Origin: Aptenodytes patagonicus
Lineage: Eukaryota > Chordata > Aves > Sphenisciformes > Spheniscidae
Length of the DNA: 64,000 bases
Assembly (NCBI RefSeq): GCF_965638725.1
Contig: NC_134958.1
Span: 15,627,464 to 15,691,463 of the forward strand
Direction of reading: 5' to 3'
Part shown: positions 37,201 to 49,200 of the stretch, in pieces
Position numbering within the stretch: the stretch's first letter is position 1
Layout of the letters: the number at the start of each line of letters is the position of its first letter
Made by a program: the position numbers and the translations under genes
The notes under the pieces: generated by a model
What the model was told of the DNA's origin: nothing
What the model saw: only the letters and a program-made list of their open reading frames with translations
Databases searched by the model: none

Positions 37201-40200
37201 ATGCTGGGACTGCATGTTTCTTAAGACAATTTGGCATAGTCAAGAGAACAGTACTGCTCTTTGAACTTAAGAACAGTATAGATTTTATTAAATGAAATAA
37301 TACATTTGGCAGTACACTGCTGAAATGATGATAAAATAAAAGGTACTCAATGACTTTTTTGCCTCGGTCTTCACTGGCAAGTGCTCGAGCCTCACCGCCC
37401 AAGCCGCAGAAGGCAAAGGCGGGGACTGGGAGAATGAAGAGCCGCCCACTGTGGGAGAACATCAGGTTCGAGACCATCTAAGGCACCTGAAGGTGCACAA
37501 GTCCATGGGACCCGATGAGATCCATCCACAGGTCCTGAAGGAACTGGCGGATGAAGTTGCTAAGCCACTATCCATCGTATTTGAGAAGTCGTGGCAGTCT
37601 GGTGAAGTTCCCACTGACTGGAAAAGGGGAAACATAACCCCCATTTTTAAGAAGGGAAAAAAGGAGGACCCAGGGAACTACAGGCCAGTCAGTCTCACCC
37701 CTGTGCCTGGGAAGATCATGGAACAGATCCTCCTGGAAGCTATGCTAAGGCACATGGAGGACAGGGAGGTGATTTGAGACAGCCAGCATGGCTTCACCGA
37801 GGGCAAGTCCTGCCTGACCAACCTAGTGGCCTTCTCTGATGGAGTGACTGCATCAGTGGACATGGGAAGGGCTACAGTTATCATCTATCTGGACCTCTGT
37901 AAGGCCTTTGACATGGTCCCCCACAACATCCTTCTCTCTAAACTGGAGAGCTATGGATTTGATGGGTGGACTGTCCGGTGGGTGTGGAATTGGTTAGATG
38001 GTCGCATCCAGAGGGTAGTGGTCAATGGCTCGATGTCCAGATGGAGATTGGTGACGATTGGTGTCCTGCAGGGGTCTGTATTGGGACCAGTACTGTTTAA
38101 TATCTTCATCAGTGACATAGACAGTGGGATCGAGTGCACCCTCAGCAAGTTGGCAGATGACACCAAGCTGAGTGGTGTGGTCAACACACCAGAGGGACAG
38201 GATGCCATCCAGAGGGACCTGGACAAGCTGGAGAAGTGGGCCCATGTGAACTTCATGAGGTTTAACAAGGCCAAGTGCAAGGTCCTGCACCTGGGTCAGG
38301 GCAACCCCCAGTATCAACACAGGCTGGGGGATGAAGGGGTGGAGAGCAGCCCTGCCCAGAAGGACTTGGGGGTACTGGTGGATGAAAAGCTGGACATGAG
38401 CCAGCAATATGCGCTCGCAGCCCAGGCGGCCAATGGTATCCTGGGCTGCATCAAAAGCAGCGTGGCCAGCAGGTCGAGGGAGGTGATTCTGCCCCTCTGC
38501 TCTGCCCTGGTGAGACCCCACCTGGAGTCCTGCATCCAGCTCTGGAGCCCTCAGCATAAGAAGGACACAGACCTGTTGGAGCAGGTCCAGAGGAGGGTCA
38601 CAGAAATGATCAGGGGGATGGAACACCTCTCCTGTGAAGAAAGGCTGAGAGAGTTGTGGTTGTTCAGCCTAGAGAAGAGAAGGCTTCGGGGAGACCTTAC
38701 TGTCTATAAGCCTCTCAGTACTTAAAGGGGGCTTATAAAAAAGATGGCGGCAAACTTTTTAGCAGGGCCTGTTGCGACAGGACAAGGGGGAATGGCTTTA
38801 AACTAAAGGGGGGTAGATTTAGACTAGATATAAGGAAGACATTTTTGACACTGAGGGTGGTGAGACACTGGCCCATGTTGCCCAGAGAGGTGGTGGATGC
38901 CCCATCCCTGGAAACATTCCAGGTCAGGTTGGACGGGGCTCAGAGCAACCTGATGTAGTTGAAGATGTCCCTGCCCACGGCAGGGGGGTTGGACTAGATG
39001 ACCTTTAGAGGTCCCTTCCAACCCAAACTAGTCTATGATTCTATAAAGACGAGTAGCTGTAGTTACATAACAAGGTTGAATGTTACGTTCCACTTCAGTA
39101 TGGCCTTTCACAGAGTTCACAATCCAAAACTTCCTTTTTAAGAGAGTGTGAACAAAATTGTGTTTAACTTGAGGTAACATTTCCCTTGTTATATTGTACT
39201 CGAAACATTTTTTCTTGGATAAATCTAAATGCAACTTAAACACATCACACTTGGCTGGATTTACTTTTGAAAGAGAACAGTAAGCCGCTGTTTGGAGAAA
39301 ATGAACTCAGAAATTAATGCTGATGGCTGTGTTTTGCACATTTGTATTTCACTAAAGGGCTGATTGGTGTTAGGAGAGAGTTCAGGCTTTTGAGATGTTC
39401 TGCCTGCTGTCTTCAGGCTCATGAAGCATGGTGGAAAAGTATGTAGAGTGATATTTGTTCTCTTACCATCACTCAGTCCTTAAGACATGAAGAGCTTGAG
39501 AGCATCCCTCTTCTCTTAAAGCAGCTTTGTTCTCATAATAGTTATTTCCAACAGGAGTCTAATCCCTTATCAACAGATTATGAAGCATACATCAGTAAGC
39601 ACAAACTTTGGGTGAGGACTAGAATGATCTTGGGGAAGAGTCCAAGAAGCAGGAGTAGAAACTGGATGGTGAGGTTTGGGGGGTGTCTTTTTGTTTTTGA
39701 AATTGCCTTGAGTAAGATATTAACTGTTTAGTTACTCTACTAAAAAATGCTCAAAGGTTAGAACATGGTAGAATATAGGGGTATGGAAAAGAAATTTACT
39801 CACTAAAGTCTGTTTCTAAGACTCTATGGAGTTTATAGAAGTTGTGGTTGTCTGTGAAATCTTTTTGGAGATTGTACAGTTTTGTACATACAAAACCTTA
39901 TTCAGAAAGTTATCTTTTTACTGGTGATATAAAATAAAGAAGAAACAGATAAGCAGTGCAGTCAACATAGTTATGATAAAGTTTAAGCATACCAGGTTAA
40001 ATAAAAAGTTAGTATTTTTATTAAAATAACGAAGAGTTGTGTTGTCAAGCTCTTAAATCTTTTTAACATTGCCTTAGGCTTGGCTAGAGTGATGACTTAA
40101 TCTGGAAGACTTCTGGAAATAAAGTTGTCTCTTATTTTCTAATGGGGTCTTCTTGGTATATCACAGCTAGATATGAATTACCAATGGAGAAAAATGTATG

Positions 40201-43200
40201 TAATCAAGCTTTTGTCCTGTCTATTAAATAGTTGTGCTAGTGAGTTAAGAACAGAGCTAAGAAAGGGCTTTTTGAAAAAGAAGGCAAAAGTTCTTAAATA
40301 GAAGGCATGGGGTTCTTTGGGGTGATGGGTTTGGGGTTTTTTTCCCTCCTTTCTGTGTGCACAGAAAACAGAGTGGCCATCCACTACTACTAGCCTTCTC
40401 TGTAGATCTTCATGTGGCTGAGAGCCACAGTAGATGTGCCACATCCCTTGTAGAGGTGATGGGTAGGAGAGAAGAACGAGAGCAGAGGGAGCTGCGCTTG
40501 AACTGCTTGAGAGCTGCAGGTTGGCCATGCATGTAGTAGTAGTGTGCAAGAAGCATCACAGTATGCAGAAAAGGCAGTGGGACTTACCTTTTCATCTAGA
40601 AGAGAAGAGGATGATAGCTCTGATTCACTTAGTTTGACACAGAGTTGGGAGATTCCTTTGTCTCCATCCATTATGAGGGTGCAGTTTTGTGCTAGAAACA
40701 TCCAGCTCTCCCTGTGAAAGTGTTAGCCAAGCAAATGAAATTTTTTATACCTTAGCATTAGCAAACTTGAGAGAGACAAAGTGGGCCAAAGAAAGACCCA
40801 ATCTTTTGATGCTGGAAGGTAAAAGGAAATGTTATAGGATGATGGTCTTAAGGCCATAAGAAAAGTTTGTAGAGAGAATTAACCTTTTTCATTGTTGCAA
40901 CAGTTGATGCAGTTATGTGAAAGCAATTAAGCTTTCAGGCATATGCATTTTTTTCAGGTCTTCTGAGTGTGAAAGCTTGTTTGTTTTCTCTAACGGTATC
41001 TGTTGGTTTAGTAACTAGGTTATCTTACTAAAATGCAGGCTGATCATTTCATAAATTCTTTTGATCGTTTGTTATTAGCCTGCAAAATGTGGATTTGTAG
41101 GCTAGAAGGGATTGTGGTAGCTAGAAGGGATTGTAATTGATCAAAATTCAGTGGAGTTTCTAAAAACTTAAGTTTTTAAATAAAACACTTTAAATTGAGA
41201 TCTGCTATAGGTCGTGATATGACAGGCATGCATAAACTATTTGTGAGGAATGGTAGTTGGCCTTTTGATATGTGGTGTACCCACAAAGTGTGAGTACCCT
41301 TGCACTATGAAATACCTACCCGCTGCAAAAATACACTGAAGTCCTTAGGTTGATCTCAAGGATGTTGCAATTGCTGAAGCGTATCTTTAAAACTTGTGAC
41401 AGCAGGGCAAATGATGGTTTTCAAACGGACAATAGATAGCTTTTCACTGGTCGGGTTTTTTTCTGTGAGGGGATGATGTCTTTGTCATGTATTTATGGCT
41501 TCATTTGCCACAAGGTAGTTGTGTAAATCATATGTCAGTGTCTTGTGTAACTGAAGAATGATGCACTGCATCTGGCTATAACTAAAAGTTGTAGCTGAAT
41601 ATCTAGTGCTAGCTCTTGAATTTAAGTAACTTGAATTTGTGTTCTCGTGACCTTAACTAACAATTTTCCAATGCTGTTTAGTTTTGGGGTTTTTTTTATA
41701 CATGCTTCTTAAAAGTTAGGAGTTAAGTAATTGTCACTTGCATTATTCGAGTAATATCTTGAATGAAATACAAAGAACAAATACAGTTTTAGGAAAAAGG
41801 GAAAAGGAAGGATAGTGACAAAGACGATGAAAACCTATTTTGACCTCAGTGTGGGGAGGAAAGGGTTATTCTGTTAGTTTTGTTAAATACTTCTATGCAA
41901 TTTGGAAAGAATGCAGCCTGCAAATTACTGATATATGGTGTTGAAGGTTTGCAAATAAAAGGCATGGGGTGAGGCAAAAGGAGGGAGCATCTTACTAGGT
42001 TTTTAATGTATTTTATCTGTTAAATCCTGCAAGATCCACACATGGTAAATCCACCAAAGCGTGGTTTCCCTGATGGGATAGGCTACCTCAGCCAATAGAC
42101 CCTGCAGGCCCTTTATGCTGGAGACTGCACAAGAAGGGGCAGAAGTATTGGAGAGGACAGGAGGATGGGGCCAGCCCTTCTGGTGGCAGCCTGCAGCTGG
42201 TTATGAAACTGCACTATCTGTTATTTCTCTTAAAGCTTACTTTCCAGGCAAGTTTCTGCTGTCATCGTCTAAACCTTAATTGACTGCTACTAATTGTTCG
42301 GGCTCATAGATGGCTATCTGAAGTGTATCTGCTAACCTTTTATCCAAGGTGATTTGATGATAAAGCATCATTCTGTATAAGTTTCAGGTTATTAATTCAG
42401 GCAACACACAGCTCTGCCTATTCACTTCTGTCCTAACCTTCACTTCTGTTTCTGGTGTCATCTCCCTTTTCTGTGGAAAATCCCTGAGCATTTCTGAAGC
42501 AAAGCTGCATTCTGTAAAAGTCCTATTCATGTCAGGATATTTAGTCTCACTTTTGTCTAGCACCTGGGGACAGCTGCATCAAATTGACCACAGCCCAGAT
42601 TTTCACCGAGAGAGATTTTCCACACAGAAGGTGAGGAGGATCAGTTAGAGCAGCTGTCCTGAAACAGTAACTGTTCAGGGGCGGGTTGTACAGGACAGCA
42701 CCAGGGTTATGCTTTTTCCCATTTCCACAGCACAGTGAACCTGTGCTTTTGGTATTTGGACCAAAGTAGTCCCCTGAAATTACTAATCCTGGCGTGCTCT
42801 GTCTTACAGGAACCCCATTTCATTTTACTTTGCCGAAGGAGGGTGATGTCATTCAGCCCTTGACCAGCATAACGCCACCTCTTATTGGCCAGCTTAAAAT
42901 GGGACCCAGAAGACACAGCACACCAATTGGTGAGTTTGACCCGAATGACTCTGTTCTGCAGTGAAAGCCTGTTTGGAAGCTTTTGATTCTTGATGCAGGA
43001 TCTGATGGGATAACGCAAACCTACCTTGGCAAAAAACATTGCTGCTCTATGGGGAGGGCTCATCCCTTCTCCACACTTTCCTTGTTACGTTCTCTCCTCG
43101 GTCTCTAGTGAAGGTGTTTGCTCCCTGAGTATGGGGGGTGGTATGGAACATGTATGTGGGAACACAGTGAGTGCAAGGAAGACAACTTCCTTAAAGAATG

Positions 43201-46200
43201 CGAAAGACCCCTCTGAGTAGTCAAAGAGTGTAGACTAAAAGAAGATTGTTCCCAGTACTCATCATCTTTTAGGAGGACTTTCTCTGCTAGGTTCACAAAA
43301 CAACACCCTGCATTTGCTGGATGAAAGGAAGTGTGTATTTCTGCTTGGGTAATAGTAAAGTATTCTGTCGCAAGCTAAGGATGATACCTGTGCTACTGAA
43401 CTTTCATGCTTCAGAACTTTAGATAGGAATTTCCGCTACTGCACTACTGCTAATAATGCATGCAGTGAAGCATCTTCAAAACAGAACCGGGACCTGAACC
43501 CCAGCAGTGTGAATGACAGTAGCTACTTTTTGTTTTACCTTTCTTTGTTTTCATGTCTTCAGTGGATGATAGTTGCCCAGACAGCACTATAGCAACTAGT
43601 GATGTTACAGCAGAGGGCACAATGGGGACCAACAACGTCACCGTGGAAAGTGCAATGGTATCAGCAGACGTGTCAGAAGTGGGCGAGAAAGGAGATTCTC
43701 GTGTGGTTCCTGAGGCTGATGCAAAACTCTCTCTGCGAATGAGCCTTGTTACCCCTGTGAATGATGGGAGCGAGGAGTCCCTGCCATTCAGCTTGGAAAG
43801 TAAGAGCATGAAACCTCCAAACATACAGGTCCTACTAGATCTCAGCCATAACTCAAAACCTCTTTGTGGCATTCCCCGAGACGGTCTCTTAGTCTCTGTA
43901 ATTTTTCTTGTTTTTCTTTTTGGGCAGTGTCACTTAAATTTGTTTCTCTGTTTCTGCAATACTCTAAGCAAGGATGGAGTGAGAGGAGAGGCCTCTGTGG
44001 TGAGGAAGGGTATTTCCGGCAGACTACAAATTGTGATGTATAGTGGCAATGTCACAGGACAGGAACTGGAGTTTGATTATATTGGGAAGGAAAAGATTTT
44101 AAAAGCATAATCCGGACAAAAAAGTTTGACAGCATTTTCATCAGAACAGTGACATTCAGTCTAATAGTCTAAAACTTGTAGAAACTCAGGTCTGTGATGA
44201 GAAGTTGGGCAGGGAGGCCTGGGCACCCTTTGTCCAGCATTACTCAACCTCTCTCTTCGCTGAGTGTGGGGGGCTGGGAAGGGGCAGGACAGTCTGTTCA
44301 GGTGACACCGAAATCATTCTTCCCTTCCTTCTTGTTTCAGAGCCTACAGCCAGTGACAAGAAAGATGGATCCTTTGCTGCTGCCGGAGCTGCTGCCAGGT
44401 AACTGGGCTTGTTGCTGCGCAAAGTTAATATGAAGGTCTGGGTAGATCCTTTTTCCACTCGTTACCAGCAGCAGGGGAAAAAAATGAAAATGAGACATAG
44501 AAGCAGGGAACATTTTTAGCAGTAGCCACGATATTAACTCTTTAGCTCTCGCAGCAGGTTTTAAGTACATAGGCAAGGGGGGTGCCCCACCTGCTCTTTC
44601 ACTACAGGCTTTGTGCTTCCTACTAATGTCAGCATTTTGCCTCCTTCTGATTGTAGTCAAAGCAGAAATTCATGTCTTGTGCAGTCCGGAATGCACATCT
44701 GCCCTATCCACCTCTTAAATTTCAAATACATGGTTTTCTGCTTTCTTTCCTTATTGTGCAGTTTTCTGCAAAGAATATCTGAGGAGTTCTGAAAGAGAAT
44801 TCTGTTTTTGTTATGAAGCTGATAGAAACACAGCCAGGTCACCAATATACTGAAATCACAGTTTAACATGTTGACCATGACTTAACATAAGTTACTCCCT
44901 TGGTCTTTTGATTTGTATGTATCTATCTTATCTCACATTTAATGCCTAGCATTGCTTGATTTTAGCTTTTGGGGAGTATGGTTTGTAAGTACTAACAAGA
45001 ATCTGAGTCAGAAGATCATGACCTGTAGTCATCTGAATGAAGTATAATGGTTTGAAGCAGTGAGAAAACTTTGAAATAAACTTAGTATCTCTTGTCACAG
45101 GATTGCATGCTGGATGGTAATCATGCCTCAGTGCTGAGGATGTGTGGCAGTCATTCCTCACTGGTTGAGGATGGGTTGCCTTTGTAGGTGTACGTTGAAC
45201 TTGATCTCTCAGGGTCTGCTTTATGACTGTCATTCCCAATATTTTTGCGGTGTCAGAAAATCCTGAGAAATAAGCCATAAATGGTCTAACTGTGTCCCCT
45301 GGTGGGTACCAGAGGTAGTAGATGGTGAAACTCCTGGTGGCACTGCAGTTTTCCACACTACGTTTTCTGGAATCCTTACATTGCTCTTGGCTGTAAGGGT
45401 GTCTGAAGAAATGACAGAAATGCTTATGCAATTGCAGCTTGGTCAGTCTCAAAGGTCAAGAAACATCTCACTCATTCTGTGGCTGTATAGGTCAACAAGC
45501 TCAATACCTGTTGTTGCTTTCCCAAGGGGCTAGAGAACTCTTATTTTGCTGTATAAGGGATTTTCTCACTCCCTGATGCTTTTTTGTTTGTTTGTTTGTT
45601 TTAAATCTGCACTGCTAGCTTCCAGAAAGCATCATCTGTGTTTAGTCGTGTCTGTGAAGTTCGTCGAGAGGATGAGGCCAGAGGTCATGGTCTTTCCACT
45701 TCTCCATTTAGGTAACTCTTCACAGTCTTTGCCTGCCAGTCCTGGTTGGATTTATATGCACGTGCATTTTCTACATCAAAGAAATTGCACTAAGTCATTG
45801 TCTTTGGGTGACTTAGAAGGTTGGGGACAACGGGGTAAGTATAATAAGTACTGTATGTTTGTATCTCACATGGTAATCAGACTTACCTTTTTGACTGAGC
45901 AGCGATGTGATTCTAGCTGGCTAATGTGCTTCGGTAAAATCTGGGGCTTGAGAGAACTGAGATCATACTTACAGCTGTTTAAATACCTTTTCTTTCTCCT
46001 GTTCCAAGATCTTCTGACCTATTGTGTTTGTTATTGTTTCTGCTGTTGTCTCCCTTCCAAGTCCATCAATTTTTGCTGTCTCTGGTTGCTTTGAAAAGGA
46101 CTGTACTGCTGCATATCTTATGGTGATAAGGGTGCTGGCTGGAGGACCAGGTGTAGAAATCTGCTTCTTCAGTGTTTTCCATTCTATCTTTTGATAGGGC

Positions 46201-49200
46201 AGTGAGGTCTTGGTCTACGGAGAAAGCGTAACCTATATTTCAAGAGCTTGAATAGTTACACTAACGACCGTAATAAATAGGGAGTTCCAATGCTGGGCAA
46301 TATACAGACAGAACGGAAGACAGTCACTCCTCAAAGTCCTCAAGTACACGAGGGAAGCCAAATGTATACTTCTAGTAAGGCTCAGTATACAGTCCCATGT
46401 AGTGCCTGATAACACTTTTGACAGGGCAGACAAATTCTAATGAAAACATTAGACAGCATTTGTGTTTATGCTCCTGCCTCTTCTTGCTAGGTGTGATTAC
46501 CAGTTTCAAGCCAATGAAGTGCTGAAGCAACCTGTAGCAACTTCAAGATGGCATGACTTCCAGAAGCATGTTGCGTAGTTGGTGCCTGACGTGTGGAGTG
46601 TAGATTGCTTTATTAGTGTTCGGAAAAGCACCTAGTTCTCTACAGGTGTCAGCCATTCTTCTTGCTACCATGTGAATCACTTGAGAGATATTGAAAGATT
46701 ATTTCATAATTTGAGTCTCGCTGAGTTCTGTGCAATCTTAAGAAGCAATTTAATTGAATGACTGCGGGGGGGTGTTTATAATGCTTTCACTTGAGTGGCA
46801 GCATATTGGTTGTCTTGCTTTTTTAATCAGTAATTTTGATCTGTATATAACTGGTTTGCAGGGGGAATCTCTTCAGTTTTCCTGGCACACAAGAAGATGC
46901 TGAATTACATAAAAATCCCAGTGGTTGGCAGTACCAGCAACACAAGGCAGATGACAGCGATGGACAGGTCCTAGTTCCTCAGAGGATGCAGCAGGACTGC
47001 CAACCACAACCTTCTAGTGCAGAGGATGGGGAGTCTGTGGAGACTGGTATTGTAAGCACTCAGACAGAAGAAGGGAGAATAATGCAGAAGAAACCAAGTA
47101 AGGCTGTTAAAATTGATGAAAGCCGAGAGAGGTGGGCAAACACCGAGAATAAAGGGATTCAGACTACAGCAGACTGTCTTTTTAAAACCCCAACAACTGT
47201 TACAACAGCAACACAAACGTCAGAAGAAATATGTAGGCAGGTGGAACTGGGAACCAGTATGTCTGGGCAAAGACCTGGGCGACAAGATGCAAATGTCCAA
47301 ACTGAGGAGAGTGGGGAAAAGCTTGTGAACGCCTCTGGAGAGGACACGGACTCTCTGCACAGTCAGGTGGGATGAAGGCTGCCGGTATTTAATGTTACTG
47401 CTTTAGAACAGTAAAGTATCCCTTCAGCCAGTAAATTCACTAACAGTAGGTTCTCTGTTGAAAAAAAACAACTTTTTTCACTTTAAAATGTTAATGTTTA
47501 ACATTAAACACTTTAAAATGTTAATGTTGCAAGCTGTCCTGTATCAAATGTACACAACTGCTAAGGTAGCAATACTCAGTGTAGCAATACTCAGTGGGCA
47601 GCATAAGTTTGGGAAGTAAATGTCTCCATATTTATTTTCTGGAAAAATATGACAAGTTTTGGTTGGAGGGGGGGGGTGTCCAGATGTAGTTAACACTGTA
47701 AAAAAAATTTTCATTTTTTGTTGGATGGAGATGGGAGTTGCATGAAATTTTGAATGAAGGGTTTGATGCCTCCTCTTTTGCACCAGCCAACTTCTGACAG
47801 CTTGTTCTGCCACTCCATCCAATGTCAATGGATAAACACACGAGGGGAGAGCGCCTCCAGAGAAACGTTCTAACAAGATGAATAACTTTGAATTAGTATT
47901 TCAGAAAGTACTGCAGACTCAAGAAAAATCACTGCTTTGCAGTTCCAGCTTGTATATTTTCTTGTGAACACAAAGACTAGAAAAATGATTTTTTCTAAAC
48001 TTGAGTTAAGAATAGTGTGTCCTCTGGGAAATAGGAGATTAACAAGGTCATAAATATGCAGTGCAACATGATGCGATATGTCTGAGAGTCCACTGAATGA
48101 AAGAGTATCAGAAGCCATGCTAAGCAAGTTTGCCGTTTCCTCCCTGGACTGCTATGATTTCCCTTCCTCTACCCGTCAGCAAAATGTGTTCCATTCTCCC
48201 TTGTTTAGGGTTTCTTGTGGTGTTGCATCTAATTTGTAACAAGATGCTAAAAGGTTCCCTACCTGAGTACTTGAACACAGTATGAAGAAACTGTACTGCA
48301 GAGAGCGCTCTACCCAGAAATTATTTGCTTTTCATTGTGGTCTGTTTTGGTTTTAATTTGTCCTGTTTATTACAGGGAGAGGAGGAGTTCAATCTTCTTC
48401 ACCCACCTAAAGGCCGAGTTCAGCATCGCCACATGCGAACTATTCGAGAAGTGCGCACTGTTGTTACGCGTGTTATAACAGACGTTTACTACATAAATGG
48501 TGCAGAGGTGGAACGAAAGGTGGTTGAGGTAAGTTCCTGTTTTTCAGGGCTAAATGTAATGATATGTTGGCTGAAAAACAAAATTAATTAAAATGAGAAT
48601 GTGTTGTGGCTGCAGAAAACAAGTTGAGTGAACAAGTTAGCGTGCTGTGATGACAAACTTTTCTTCATGAGCAAATATGTAAACCATTTAGTGCATGGCG
48701 AAAGCTGTGTATTTGTTGCTGGTGTATTTCATGCCCGTTACTCTATTCTGAAGACACACTGACTTTTTTTTCTTCCCAAAGAACTGAACAAAAGACTTTA
48801 CTATGTGTGTCCAACTGTTTTAAAATTCTTGGGATTTTGTCAGAATAGAGAGATTTCAGAATGGGCAGAAATTCTATTAGTAAGCAAAAGTCACTTCTGC
48901 CTGTAAAATTGAACTACGTAAGGTAGTTTAGCCTGTTTTGCAGCTCTGTCATTTTTAACTGCACTCTTTTGAATCCTGTGGACCAGATTCTATAAGAGGT
49001 CTACAAAAAGCAACTTAAAAAATAAACAAGCCTATTCTTAGTACACTTGTGTTGGTGCATGTCCATTCATTAATCGGAAAATCTTTAGGGAATCTCAAAA
49101 GATACCTGACAAATGCTGATTTAATGTGCACAGTAATCATATCAGCCTGCTAGCGATAAAGTGTTACTGCTATTCTGCTATGAAGGTAAATAACATAAGA

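Noticed and set aside
47017-47216. Minus-strand ORFs under TP53BP1 exons 11 and 16
   Set aside because: Antisense shadows of conserved coding exons.
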